A DNA stretch of 52,288 nt, taken from Lutibacter sp. (GTDB lineage Bacteria > Bacteroidota > Bacteroidia > Flavobacteriales > Flavobacteriaceae). A program made the translations under genes and the position numbers. Each line of letters begins with the position of its first letter. Position 1 is the first letter of the stretch. Shown piece by piece: positions 36,163 through 46,503 of the stretch. The DNA lies in the NCBI RefSeq assembly GCF_016342705.1, contig NZ_JAEINV010000020.1, positions 1 to 52,288 of the forward strand, read 5' to 3'. The notes under the pieces were generated by a model. That model was not told where the DNA came from and made no database searches. It saw only the letters and a list, made by a program, of their open reading frames with translations.

Positions 36163-36188
36163 GTACTATTATTTTTAAAAAATAGTAC
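36163..36188. promoter_or_regulatory. 26-bp imperfect palindrome overlapping the btuF-like promoter
   Basis: GTACTATT (36163-36170) and AATAGTAC (36181-36188) are perfect arms and the AT-only centre extends the dyad. Its right arm overlaps the plus-strand -7 element at 36186-36193, so a bound protein would block the btuF-like promoter. It may be an operator shared by both divergent units. Confidence 0.4.
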
Positions 36189-36193
36189 ATTTG
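36186..36193 (+). promoter_or_regulatory. -7 element of the btuF-like gene
   Basis: TACATTTG matches TAnnTTTG, 18 bp before the ATG at 36212. Confidence 0.45.
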
Positions 36194-36211
36194 CAAAAAA
36201 ATATAATTTAA

Positions 36212-37336
36212 ATGAATTATTTTAAATTCACACTTTTAATTTTTATAATTGCCCTTGTTTCAATTTCTTGTAAAAAAGAATTAAGACCCTATAAAATAGA
36301 AAAAAATAGTGCTGCAAGTGGACTTAAATATGCTAAAGGTTTTGAAATTCAACATTTTAAAGATTATAAAAAAGTTATAATCAAAGCACCTTATAAAGGT
36401 GCAAAAGAAACTTTTGAATTCATATTAAGAACTTCCAAAACAACTGTTAAAAACGAAATTAATATTCCAATAAATTCTATTGTTGTTACAAGTACTACAC
36501 ACATTCCTTTTATAGAATTATTAAATGAGCAAGAAAAAATTGTTGGTTTTCCTAATACAAATTTTATTTCATCTCCAAAAACAAGAAAATTAATTGATGA
36601 CAATAAATTAAAAGAATTAGGACATCCTGAAAACATTAATACTGAAACTTTGGTAGCATTAAATCCTGATGTTGTCATTGGATTTTCTTTAACTAGTAAT
36701 AATAAAATGTTTAATATTATTGAACAAATTGGAATTCCTGTAATTTTAAATGGTGATTGGTTGGAGGAAACTCCGTTAGGAAGAGCTGAATGGATAAAAT
36801 TTTACGGTGTACTTTTTAATAAGGAAAAAGAAGCTGATAGTATATTTAATTCTATCGAAAAAAATTATTTAGAAGCAGTAAAAATTGCTAAAAAATCTAA
36901 AGAAAAGCCTACTTTACTTGCAGGAGGATTGTTTAAAGATGTATGGTATTTACCTGCCGGAGATAGTTTTGAAGCTACTTTTTTAAGAGATGCTAATGTT
37001 AATTATTTATGGAATGAATTTAAAGGAAAAGGTAGTTTAGCTTTAAATATAGAAAGTGTTTTTGAAAAAGGTAAAAATGCTTCCATTTGGATATCACCTA
37101 GCTTTCATGAAAGCTTGAAAGAATTAGAAGAAACTAACGCTATATACTCACAATTTAAAGCCTTTCAAACCCAAAACATATACTCTTATATGAAAACTAA
37201 AGGCGCTACTGGAGGCATAATTTATTTTGAATTATCTCCTACAAGACCTGATTTTGTTTTAAAAGACTTGATCAAAATTGCACATCCCGAATTGTTAAAA
37301 GACTATGAGTTTACTTTTTATAAAAAATTAAATTAA
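36212..37336 (+). CDS. ABC transporter substrate-binding lipoprotein, probably for cobalamin (BtuF-like)
   Basis: A 374-aa protein of the periplasmic-binding-protein family 2 helical-backbone class (BtuF/FhuD). The signal peptide ends at C20 (VSISC) followed by KKEL, which favours periplasmic membrane anchoring over surface display. Marks are NSIVVTSTTHIPFIELL, IVGFPNT, LKELGHPENINTETLVALNPDVVIGF and a second lobe from about 190. It should deliver B12 to an inner-membrane BtuCD permease that is not encoded in this window. It is divergent from the riboswitch operon and 2 bp from the next gene. Iron-siderophore binding is the alternative. Confidence 0.82.
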   Translation: MNYFKFTLLIFIIALVSISCKKELRPYKIEKNSAASGLKYAKGFEIQHFKDYKKVIIKAPYKGAKETFEFILRTSKTTVKNEINIPINSIVVTSTTHIPFIELLNEQEKIVGFPNTNFISSPKTRKLIDDNKLKELGHPENINTETLVALNPDVVIGFSLTSNNKMFNIIEQIGIPVILNGDWLEETPLGRAEWIKFYGVLFNKEKEADSIFNSIEKNYLEAVKIAKKSKEKPTLLAGGLFKDVWYLPAGDSFEATFLRDANVNYLWNEFKGKGSLALNIESVFEKGKNASIWISPSFHESLKELEETNAIYSQFKAFQTQNIYSYMKTKGATGGIIYFELSPTRPDFVLKDLIKIAHPELLKDYEFTFYKKLN

Positions 37337-37338
37337 TT

Positions 37339-37902
37339 ATGAAAAAATTACATCCAAAATCAACACTTGATGAATTATGCTATCCTTTTATTTATGAAGA
37401 GTCACTTTTATGTGATTATGAAATTTTAACAGATGACTTAACAAGAATGGTAGGTTGGGCAATTAATGATTTAGGTTTATTACGAAACTCTTATCCTGAA
37501 AACGATGATTTAAAAAGCCTTGAAATTGAATTAAATTGGTTACTACCAATATGTTATCATTTAAATGGTTCAATTAGAGGTAATTTGGCAATATGCGATA
37601 AAAATCATCTGCAATTATTACATTTTTATCAAGAAATAAAAAACAAAACTAAAAGTTCCATCAACGGATTTGTTTTACCAGGTGGCGTTTCTCCGGTTGG
37701 AATATTAAATAAATGTTCTTCCATGTGTAAACAAGCAATCCGATTAATGGTGTTAATTCATAATAAAGAGCAAAAAGAAGTACCTGAAATTTTACCTAAA
37801 TTTGCGAATGTATTATGTAACTATTTTTTTTCTGCTACAATTTTAATAAACCAAATAACTGGATTTAAAGAAACTCCATTTGTAAGTAAAAGTTATAAGT
37901 AA
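37339..37902 (+). CDS. PduO-fold cobalamin adenosyltransferase-like protein lacking active-site motifs
   Basis: A 187-aa cytoplasmic protein. Its middle and C-terminal parts follow PduO/MMAB-type ATP:cob(I)alamin adenosyltransferases: a VGWAINDLGLLRN helix where these have (I)GxLDELNxxxGLxR, then LHFYQEIKNKTKSSINGFVLPGG matching the E-x-WID...FILPGG segment in pieces, then the CKQAIRLMVLI helix where active enzymes have CRRAERRVV. The N-terminal ATP-binding signature TKxGDxGxT is absent, the catalytic Arg-Ala-Glu-Arg is altered to Gln-Ala-Ile-Arg, and the NRLSDYLF motif is not kept. It starts 2 bp after the BtuF-like gene. It may carry or sense cobalamin rather than modify it. The assignment is by eye. 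Confidence 0.5.
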   Translation: MKKLHPKSTLDELCYPFIYEESLLCDYEILTDDLTRMVGWAINDLGLLRNSYPENDDLKSLEIELNWLLPICYHLNGSIRGNLAICDKNHLQLLHFYQEIKNKTKSSINGFVLPGGVSPVGILNKCSSMCKQAIRLMVLIHNKEQKEVPEILPKFANVLCNYFFSATILINQITGFKETPFVSKSYK

Positions 37903-37975
37903 TTTATTAAAATAGACTTTAAATTACATTTTTGAAAAATATTTTTATAAACGTTAAAATCAAACATCACTTTTT

Positions 37976-40609
37976 TTAAAACAGTTTAGTTTGTCCATTA
38001 TCGTCTTTGTCGTTTTCTTCAGATTTATCGTCTTCAATTTCACCATCTAACTCAAAAGTAATATCTTCATTCTCTATAACTTCCTCATCATTTACTTCAA
38101 CTTCCTCAATTTCTTCAGGAACATATGGTAACGATTCTAGCAAAGTTACTTGTTTAATTTTATCGGAAGTTAACTGATTTCCTAAAGCTTTTATTCCTTT
38201 AACAGCAATAAATTCTTCTAAATTAACCAACATATTTTCAATACTTTTTTTAGAAAAAGTAATTTCTGCCATTGGTCTATAATCTGTTGAAACAATTTCT
38301 AACTGCGATTTTGGATGTTCAGAAATAAATACTTCTTCTTTATTTGGGTTATCAATCATAAACCTTTTAATAAAGTATTTTTCTTTTTCACCATCAAAAT
38401 AAATAGCCGATATTGGTTTTTCAGGAATCCATTTTTCTAACACAATCATGTCATTGTCAAAATGTGTAGTTAATTCTGGTTTTATAGTTTTTACTACACC
38501 TTTCTGATTGATAATCAACAATCTATCTTCCCCCCTAAATTCACCTAAAAGTTCGCCTCTATCATCAACATTTAAGCGTTGAACGGTTTCATCAAACCAA
38601 ATTTTACGTGGTTTTAAAGTGGAAACGCCTTCGCTTTTTAATTCAATTTTTTTAATGGCATATTTAGTAACTGTATTTCCTTTAGAACTTCTTCCTTTTA
38701 TAGCTAAATCAGAAAAATCTATATCCCATTTCAATTTTTTAATGGAACCAACAGCTCTTAAAATTATTGAAATTGTTTCTGCCTCACCATTTGGATTTGC
38801 AGTAAAATATAAAACCGAGGAGCCTTTTGTTCCTGCCGTTAAATCGTACTCTTTATCGCGTGTTACACCAGTTACATTAAACCGTTTCATAAAACTTGGT
38901 CCGCTTTTACCATCACGGTAAATCATATTATAAACTGTACGCTTATCACTTTTCTTAAAAACTGCAATATGGATAATATCTTTTCCAACAAAAGTTTTTG
39001 TATCTACTTTGGTAATCATCATAACACCATCGCTTCTAAATACAATTATGTCATCTATATCGGCACAATCATCCACATATTCATCTTTTTTTAATGATGT
39101 TCCAACAAAACCTTCTTCACGATTCACATACAATTTAGTGTTTCGCATCACCACTTTGGTAGCAACAATATCATCAAACAATCTAATTTCGGTTAAGCGT
39201 TCTTTTCCTTTACCGTATTTTAATTTTAGGTTTTTAAAATAGTCAATTGCAAATTCAATTAGGTTAGCTAGTGAGTTTTTAACTTCTGCAATTTTATCTT
39301 CTAAACTTTCAATAAATTGTTTTGCCTTATCAATATCAAATTTTGATATTTTTTTAATTCGAATTTCTGTTAAACGAACAATATCTTCCTCGGTAATTGC
39401 CCGTTTTAAATGCTTTATATGCGGCTTTAAACCTTCATCAATTGCATCTATAACACCTTGCCAAGTTTCTTGTTCCTCAATATCACGATAAATTCTATTT
39501 TCAATAAAAATACGTTCTAATGAAGCAAAATGCCATTGTTCTTCTAATTCATTTAACTGAATTTCTAATTCTAATTTTAATAATTCAACCGTATGATCTG
39601 TTGAACGCCTTAAAACTTCAGATACACCTATAAAAACAGGTTTATTATCATCAATTACACAGCATAATGGTGAAATAGAATTTTCACAACTGGTAAATGC
39701 ATACAATGCGTCAATAGTTTTATCAGGAGAAATTCCTGACGGTAAATGCACTAAAATTTCAACATTTGCGGCTGTATTATCTTCTATTTGTCTTATTTTA
39801 ATAGTTCCTTTATCATTGGCTTTTAAAATGGAATCTATTAAACTAGTAGTTGTAGTTCCAAAAGGAATTTCATTAATTACCAGTGTTTTTTTATCTAGTT
39901 GAGAAATTTTTGCGCGTACTCTAATTTTTCCACCACGTTTTCCATCATTGTAATTAGAAACATCTGCAATTCCACCAGTTAAAAAGTCTGGCACCAATGT
40001 AAATGGTTTCCCTTTTAAGTGTTTTATTGAAGCATCTATTAATTCATTAAAGTTGTGTGGAACAATTTTGGTTGAAAGCCCTACAGCAATTCCTTCAGCA
40101 CCTTGTGCTAATAACATTGGGAATTTAACCGGCAAATCTATCGGTTCTTTTCTTCTTCCATCGTAAGAAGATTGCCAATCCGTAGTTTTTGGATTGAAAA
40201 CAACGTCTAATGCAAATTTTGATAAACGAGCCTCAATATACCTTGATGCTGCTGCACTGTCACCGGTTAAAATATTACCCCAGTTTCCTTGCATATCAAT
40301 TAACAACTCCTTTTGACCAATTTGAACCATTGCATCTGCAATGGAAGCATCTCCGTGTGGATGATATTGCATCGTATGTCCTACAATATTTGCCACTTTA
40401 TTGTAACGTCCATCATCCAAATCTTTCATAGAATGTAAAATTCTACGTTGAACTGGTTTAAAACCATCTTTTATTCCGGGTACTGCACGTTCTAAAATTA
40501 CATAGGATGCATAATCCAAAAACCAATCCTTGTACATTCCTGTAACTTTAGTAATGGTTTCTTGGTTTCCAAATTCTTCGCCAATTGGTTGGTTGTTATC
40601 TTCTTGCAT
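37976..40609 (-). CDS. parC: DNA topoisomerase IV subunit A
   Basis: An 877-aa type IIA topoisomerase cleavage subunit. The active-site Tyr is Y124 in AASRYIEARLSKFA, preceded by YHPHGDASI and the quinolone region. The winged helix, tower and coiled coil follow, then a degenerate beta-pinwheel C-terminus and an acidic tail (about 845-870). The absence of an intact GyrA box and the neighbouring ParE-type subunit argue for topoisomerase IV rather than gyrase. It decatenates sister chromosomes. The gene begins 1 bp after the parE stop. Confidence 0.88.
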   Translation of the reverse strand: MQEDNNQPIGEEFGNQETITKVTGMYKDWFLDYASYVILERAVPGIKDGFKPVQRRILHSMKDLDDGRYNKVANIVGHTMQYHPHGDASIADAMVQIGQKELLIDMQGNWGNILTGDSAAASRYIEARLSKFALDVVFNPKTTDWQSSYDGRRKEPIDLPVKFPMLLAQGAEGIAVGLSTKIVPHNFNELIDASIKHLKGKPFTLVPDFLTGGIADVSNYNDGKRGGKIRVRAKISQLDKKTLVINEIPFGTTTTSLIDSILKANDKGTIKIRQIEDNTAANVEILVHLPSGISPDKTIDALYAFTSCENSISPLCCVIDDNKPVFIGVSEVLRRSTDHTVELLKLELEIQLNELEEQWHFASLERIFIENRIYRDIEEQETWQGVIDAIDEGLKPHIKHLKRAITEEDIVRLTEIRIKKISKFDIDKAKQFIESLEDKIAEVKNSLANLIEFAIDYFKNLKLKYGKGKERLTEIRLFDDIVATKVVMRNTKLYVNREEGFVGTSLKKDEYVDDCADIDDIIVFRSDGVMMITKVDTKTFVGKDIIHIAVFKKSDKRTVYNMIYRDGKSGPSFMKRFNVTGVTRDKEYDLTAGTKGSSVLYFTANPNGEAETISIILRAVGSIKKLKWDIDFSDLAIKGRSSKGNTVTKYAIKKIELKSEGVSTLKPRKIWFDETVQRLNVDDRGELLGEFRGEDRLLIINQKGVVKTIKPELTTHFDNDMIVLEKWIPEKPISAIYFDGEKEKYFIKRFMIDNPNKEEVFISEHPKSQLEIVSTDYRPMAEITFSKKSIENMLVNLEEFIAVKGIKALGNQLTSDKIKQVTLLESLPYVPEEIEEVEVNDEEVIENEDITFELDGEIEDDKSEENDKDDNGQTKLF

Positions 40610-40610
40610 A

Positions 40611-42467
40611 TTATGCTTCTTCTACAATATCTAATTCTACTTTTAAATTTCTGATGATAAACTTTTGTCTATCTGGGGTATTTTTTCCCATATAAAATTC
40701 TAACATTTTCTCAATTGGCATTTCTTTATCTAACATTACAGGATCTAAACGAATATCTTTTCCTATAAAATGCACAAATTCATCTGGTGAAATTTCACCA
40801 AGACCTTTAAATCGGGTGATTTCTGGTTTTCCTTTTAATTTGTTTATTGCATCTTGCTTTTCTTCAGGAGAATAGCAATAAAACGTTTGTTTTTTATCTC
40901 GAACTCTAAATAAAGGTGTGTCTAAAATATATAAATGCCCTTCTTTAATTAATTCAGGGAAAAACTGTAAAAAGAAGGTAATTAATAATAAACGAATATG
41001 CATTCCATCCACATCGGCATCGGTTGCAATTACAATATTATTATAACGTAAATCTTCTAATGAATCTTCAATATTTAGTGCTGCTTGTAATAAGTTAAAT
41101 TCCTCATTTTCATACACAATTTTTTTGTTCATTCCATAGGAATTTAAAGGCTTACCACGTAAACTAAAAACGGCTTGGGTATTTACATCTCTAGATTTTG
41201 TAATAGAACCACTCGCAGAATCTCCCTCAGTTATAAATAAGGTACTTTCAAGCCTGTTTTCTTTTTTTAAATCGTTAAAATGAGTTCTGCAATCGCGTAA
41301 TTTTTTATTATGAACACTTGCTTTTTTGGCGCGTTCACGAGCTAATTTGCGAATTCCAGATAAATCGTTTCTTTCTCTTTCAGCTTGTAAAATTTTCTTT
41401 TGAATTTTTTCAGCTACATCTGGATTTTTATGTAAATAATTATCCAAATTTGTTTTCACAAAATCGGTAATATACGTTCTAACAGTTGGCAAACCATCAC
41501 CCATTTCTGTAGATCCTAACTTGGTTTTAGTTTGGCTTTCAAAAATTGGCTCCATCACTTTTACACTAACTGCAGAAACAATAGATTTTCGAATATCCGA
41601 AGAATCGTAATTTTTACCAAAATACTCTCTAATTGTTTTTACAATGGCTTCTCTAAATGCATTTTGATGCGTTCCTCCTTGCGTTGTATGTTGGCCATTT
41701 ACAAAGGAATGATATTCTTCACTGTATTGAGCTTTGCTATATGTAATTGCAACTTCAATATCATCGCCTTTTAAATGAATTATGTTAAAAAGCTTCGATT
41801 CATCATCTATATTTTCATCTAATAAATCTCTCAATCCATTTTCAGAATAATATTTTTCACCATTAAAAATTATAGTTAACCCAGTATTTAGGTATACATA
41901 ATTTTTAATCATTTTTATAATATACTCATTCCTAAATTTGAATTTGCTAAAAATGGCTTTATCAGGAACAAACGTTACTTTTGTACCTTTGCGTTGCGAA
42001 CTTTCTTGTGCTTTTTCTTCAAGCGTAATATTTCCTTGTTCAAATTCGGCAAAAACAGTTTGGTTATCTCTAAATGATTGTACTTTAAAATAAGATGAAA
42101 GTGCGTTTACGGCTTTTGTACCAACACCATTTAATCCAACAGATTTTTTAAATGCTTTAGAATCGTATTTCCCTCCGGTATTCATTTTAGAAACCACATC
42201 CACCACTTTTCCTAACGGAATTCCACGACCAAAATCTCTAACAGAAACTGTTTCGTCTTTTACAGAAACCTCAATAGTTTTTCCGGCACCCATTACATAC
42301 TCATCTATTGAGTTGTCAAGCACTTCTTTTATAAGAATATATATTCCATCATCAGGTGAAGCTCCGTCACCTAACTTACCAATATACATTCCCGGGCGCA
42401 TTCTAATATGTTCTTTCCAGTCTAATGAGCGAATATTATCCTCGGTATACGATGTTTGTTCTGCCAT
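40611..42467 (-). CDS. parE: DNA topoisomerase IV subunit B
   Basis: A 618-aa ATPase subunit. The GHKL fold shows [10 protein letters not shown] (Glu48-Asn52), RDFGRGIP and [14 protein letters not shown] (111-124). The Toprim domain has TEGDSASG (413-420), followed by an Asp-x-Asp-x-Asp metal site in [11 protein letters not shown] and a C-terminal helix bundle. The length is typical of ParE in Bacteroidota. It forms an operon with parC. Confidence 0.9.
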   Translation of the reverse strand: MAEQTSYTEDNIRSLDWKEHIRMRPGMYIGKLGDGASPDDGIYILIKEVLDNSIDEYVMGAGKTIEVSVKDETVSVRDFGRGIPLGKVVDVVSKMNTGGKYDSKAFKKSVGLNGVGTKAVNALSSYFKVQSFRDNQTVFAEFEQGNITLEEKAQESSQRKGTKVTFVPDKAIFSKFKFRNEYIIKMIKNYVYLNTGLTIIFNGEKYYSENGLRDLLDENIDDESKLFNIIHLKGDDIEVAITYSKAQYSEEYHSFVNGQHTTQGGTHQNAFREAIVKTIREYFGKNYDSSDIRKSIVSAVSVKVMEPIFESQTKTKLGSTEMGDGLPTVRTYITDFVKTNLDNYLHKNPDVAEKIQKKILQAERERNDLSGIRKLARERAKKASVHNKKLRDCRTHFNDLKKENRLESTLFITEGDSASGSITKSRDVNTQAVFSLRGKPLNSYGMNKKIVYENEEFNLLQAALNIEDSLEDLRYNNIVIATDADVDGMHIRLLLITFFLQFFPELIKEGHLYILDTPLFRVRDKKQTFYCYSPEEKQDAINKLKGKPEITRFKGLGEISPDEFVHFIGKDIRLDPVMLDKEMPIEKMLEFYMGKNTPDRQKFIIRNLKVELDIVEEA

Positions 42468-42527
42468 TTATATTTGTAAAATTCTTGAAGAGTTGCTAAA
42501 GTACTATTTTGCCTACTAAAATAAAAA

Positions 42528-42559
42528 AAAGTCTGCTAATATTTTTATCAACAGACTTT
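42528..42559 (-). terminator. Terminator after ychF
   Basis: The stem AAAGTCTG / CAGACTTT (42528-42535, 42552-42559) is followed on the minus strand by a T-run. It lies 26 bp past the ychF stop. Confidence 0.7.
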
Positions 42560-42584
42560 CTTAAACTTTTAATCAATATTTAAA

Positions 42585-43679
42585 TTATACATTAAAGCGG
42601 AAATGCATAACATCACCATCTTTAACAATATATTCTTTTCCTTCCACCCTCATTTTTCCAGCTTCTTTAACTTTTGCTTCACTCCCAAACTTCACATAAT
42701 CATCATACGCAATAACTTCAGCTCTGATAAAACCTTTCTCAAAATCTGAATGAATTACTCCAGCAGCTTGCGGTGCAGTATCTCCAATATTAATAGTCCA
42801 TGCTCTCACTTCCTTTACTCCAGCTGTAAAATATGTTTGAAGATTTAATAATTTATAAGCTGCTCTAATTAAAACCGCTGAACCCGCTTCTTGAAGTCCT
42901 AAATCTTCTAAAAACAACTGACGTTCTTCAAACGATTCTAATTCTGTAATATCTGCCTCGGTTCCAACAGCTAAAACAATAACTTCTGCATTTTCGTCTT
43001 TTACTGCTTCTTTAACTTTAGCTACATACTCATTTCCATTTACTGCTGATTTTTCATCAACATTACAAACATATAATACTGGTTTATCTGTTATAAATTG
43101 TAATGGAGTAACATATTCTTCACGTTCTTTTTCGGTTAAATCAATAGCTCTCACTGAAACAGCGGCTTCTAAACCTTTTTTAACTTTTTCTAAAACTTCT
43201 TGCTCTTTTTGAGCATCTTTATTTCCAGTTCTGGCAGTTTTTCTAACTTTTTCTAACTTTTTATCTAAAGATTCTAAATCTTTTAGCTGCAACTCAATAT
43301 CAATAGTTTCTTTATCTCTAATTGGATTTATATTGCCATCAACATGCACAATATTATCATTATCAAAACAACGTAAAACGTGAATAATAGCATCTGTTTC
43401 TCTAATATTTCCCAAAAACTGATTTCCTAATCCTTCTCCTTTACTTGCTCCTTTCACTAAACCGGCAATATCAACAATATCTACTGTTGCAGGTAAAACA
43501 CGTTCTGGATTTACCAATTCTTCTAATTTTACCAATCTACTGTCAGGAACATTTACCACACCAACGTTTGGTTCAATAGTACAAAATGGAAAATTTGCAC
43601 TTTGCGCTTTTGCGTTTGATAAACAATTAAATAATGTTGATTTTCCTACATTTGGCAATCCTACTATACCAGCTTTCAT
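42585..43679 (-). CDS. ychF: Redox-responsive ribosome-binding ATPase YchF (Obg family)
   Basis: A 364-aa P-loop protein with GLPNVGKSTLFN (7-18), NFPFCTIEPNVGVV (switch I), DIAGLVKGASKGEGLGNQFL (G3 and following) and the altered G4 motif NVDE that favours ATP over GTP. It has a coiled-coil insertion (about 125-165) and a C-terminal TGS domain (from about 278). YchF binds ribosomes and affects stress and translation. A putative -7 element TATATTTG is at 43718-43725 on the minus strand. Confidence 0.95.
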   Translation of the reverse strand: MKAGIVGLPNVGKSTLFNCLSNAKAQSANFPFCTIEPNVGVVNVPDSRLVKLEELVNPERVLPATVDIVDIAGLVKGASKGEGLGNQFLGNIRETDAIIHVLRCFDNDNIVHVDGNINPIRDKETIDIELQLKDLESLDKKLEKVRKTARTGNKDAQKEQEVLEKVKKGLEAAVSVRAIDLTEKEREEYVTPLQFITDKPVLYVCNVDEKSAVNGNEYVAKVKEAVKDENAEVIVLAVGTEADITELESFEERQLFLEDLGLQEAGSAVLIRAAYKLLNLQTYFTAGVKEVRAWTINIGDTAPQAAGVIHSDFEKGFIRAEVIAYDDYVKFGSEAKVKEAGKMRVEGKEYIVKDGDVMHFRFNV

Positions 43680-43800
43680 AATCTTTATGTTTTTGTGAAA
43701 CCCTTTTTTAAAGGCTGCAAATATAACATTTACAATTGTATTTTGTAAAATTAATATATTTAAAAATTTACATTGATTTTTGACTCAAAAAATCAATTTA

Positions 43801-43843
43801 TAATAAGAAAGGCGTAAAATTTCTTTTTACGCCTTTCTTATTA
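43801..43843 (-). terminator. Long terminator hairpin after guaB
   Basis: A perfect 19-bp stem (43801-43819 with 43825-43843) with a 5-base loop; the core is AAGGCGTAAAA / TTTTACGCCTT. It ends guaB 15 bp past its stop. Confidence 0.85.
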
Positions 43844-43857
43844 TTTATTTTAAAAAA

Positions 43858-45339
<1,482 letters not shown>

Positions 45340-45390
45340 TTAATAATTAATTGCGAGCAAATTTACACTTTTTAATTGAATTACCTAAAA

Positions 45391-45885
45391 TTATAATTTT
45401 TTAGAAAATAATAGTTGATAGACTATTGATAACGTAGCACTTACAAAACTTAAAGTCATAAACACCCCAGAAATAACAATAATATATTTAACCCAAGTAA
45501 AACCTTTCCATAAAAAGTAAATTCCTCCAAAAGTTAACACAATTGATAAAAAAGGCTCTACCATTAAAAAATATTTAACTTTTTTATTGATGGAGGTTGT
45601 TGAAAGAATTAGAGATAACAACAAAAATATAACAGACAACGATAACATATGATTGTGCACAACAGTTAAAATTTCACGCTCACTTTTTTTAAATTTCATA
45701 TCCATCGCTTCTTCATCATCTTCATTCCCTAAATAATGAGTTTCAATACCACTAACTTGCATTGATGTTGTGGTATTTACAAAACTTAACCCGCCATAAA
45801 AGCCAATACTTAAAACACATATAAAAGCAATAATAACCACTTTTATTTCTTTAGGAAATTGATGAATTAAACCGTGTAACTCCAT
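45391..45885 (-). CDS. Four-helix membrane protein coupled to an FMN-binding protein
   Basis: A 164-aa protein with helices at about 15-37, 78-96, 105-127 and 132-158. Between the first two lies a periplasm-sized loop with a very acidic patch (NEDDEEAMD, 54-62). Histidines sit at H4 and H8 near the N-terminus and at H77 and H79 (VVHNHMLSL) at the mouth of helix 2, placed as heme or quinone-site ligands would be. The start ATG shares one base with the stop of the FMN-binding gene (TAATG), so the two are translationally coupled. I do not recognise the family. I infer that it passes electrons to or from the flavoprotein across the inner membrane. Confidence 0.6.
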   Translation of the reverse strand: MELHGLIHQFPKEIKVVIIAFICVLSIGFYGGLSFVNTTTSMQVSGIETHYLGNEDDEEAMDMKFKKSEREILTVVHNHMLSLSVIFLLLSLILSTTSINKKVKYFLMVEPFLSIVLTFGGIYFLWKGFTWVKYIIVISGVFMTLSFVSATLSIVYQLLFSKKL

Positions 45886-46409
45886 TATAATACTTGTTTT
45901 TGATGTAAAATTTGAACTGTTTTCAGTAATTTATTTATTTCATTTGTCATAGATTTTGCCGAAATAGTAGCTCCTGAAATTGCTGCAATATCCTTTTGGT
46001 ATATTAAATTATCTGCCTTAGATTTTCCGCTAAATTGATTTAACCAACGTTTGCTTCCAACTTCTCCTCCGTGATCTTCTCTGTAAACCAACACTTTTAC
46101 TTTTGAAACTATTAAATCTTTATCAAAAATAACAATAAAGTCGAAAAAATCTGCTTTTCCGTAAGCCTGCCCAAAATAATAATACCCTAATAATTTTTGA
46201 TTGCTATAAATTTTATAAAAATTAGTATCCGTTATTTTTTGAGGTAAATCCTTATTTATATCATTTGAAATTGAAATACTCTTTTTTTGATATATTTCAA
46301 TAGAAAAAACACTTTTTACTTCTTTTTCAATTAAAGCATCTATTCTTTTTGAAAGTGTAAAACTTGAAATAATTAATCCTAAAAATGCTATATAAATATT
46401 TTTTTTCAT
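45885..46409 (-). CDS. Periplasmic FMN-binding-domain protein (flavinylated)
   Basis: A 174-aa protein with an N-terminal signal or anchor (about 4-20) and an FMN-binding domain of the NqrC/RnfG type. The covalent flavinylation motif is visible as AISGATISAKSMT (S145-G-A-T148; the Thr codon is 45966-45968), the site where ApbE attaches FMN to threonine. The preceding EDHGGEVGSKRWLNQFSGKS corresponds to the conserved loop of this domain. Such proteins carry electrons in the periplasm. It is one base from the membrane protein downstream and follows the porin gene. No ApbE or Rnf/Nqr genes occur in the window. Confidence 0.85.
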   Translation of the reverse strand: MKKNIYIAFLGLIISSFTLSKRIDALIEKEVKSVFSIEIYQKKSISISNDINKDLPQKITDTNFYKIYSNQKLLGYYYFGQAYGKADFFDFIVIFDKDLIVSKVKVLVYREDHGGEVGSKRWLNQFSGKSKADNLIYQKDIAAISGATISAKSMTNEINKLLKTVQILHQKQVL

Positions 46410-46448
46410 GAATATATTTGGTGTAATAATAGTAAATTTTAATTTAAA

Positions 46449-46489
46449 ATGAGGCTACCATTAATTAATAAATATTAATGTAGCCCCAT
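46449..46489 (-). terminator. Hairpin between the porin and FMN-binding genes
   Basis: GGCTAC plus ATTAAT pairs with ATTAAT plus GTAGCC around an AT loop, with one bulged C and an outer ATG/CAT. The minus-strand sequence after it is ATTTTAAATT, a weak T-tract, so partial read-through is likely and would set the porin above the flavoprotein in expression. Confidence 0.5.
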
Positions 46490-46503
46490 TTCCTATTTTT
46501 TAA

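Noticed and set aside
37976..42467. Assignment of the topoisomerase pair as gyrase
   Set aside because: Subunit sizes, operon order B then A with 1-bp spacing, the acidic tail and the absence of an evident GyrA box fit topoisomerase IV better.
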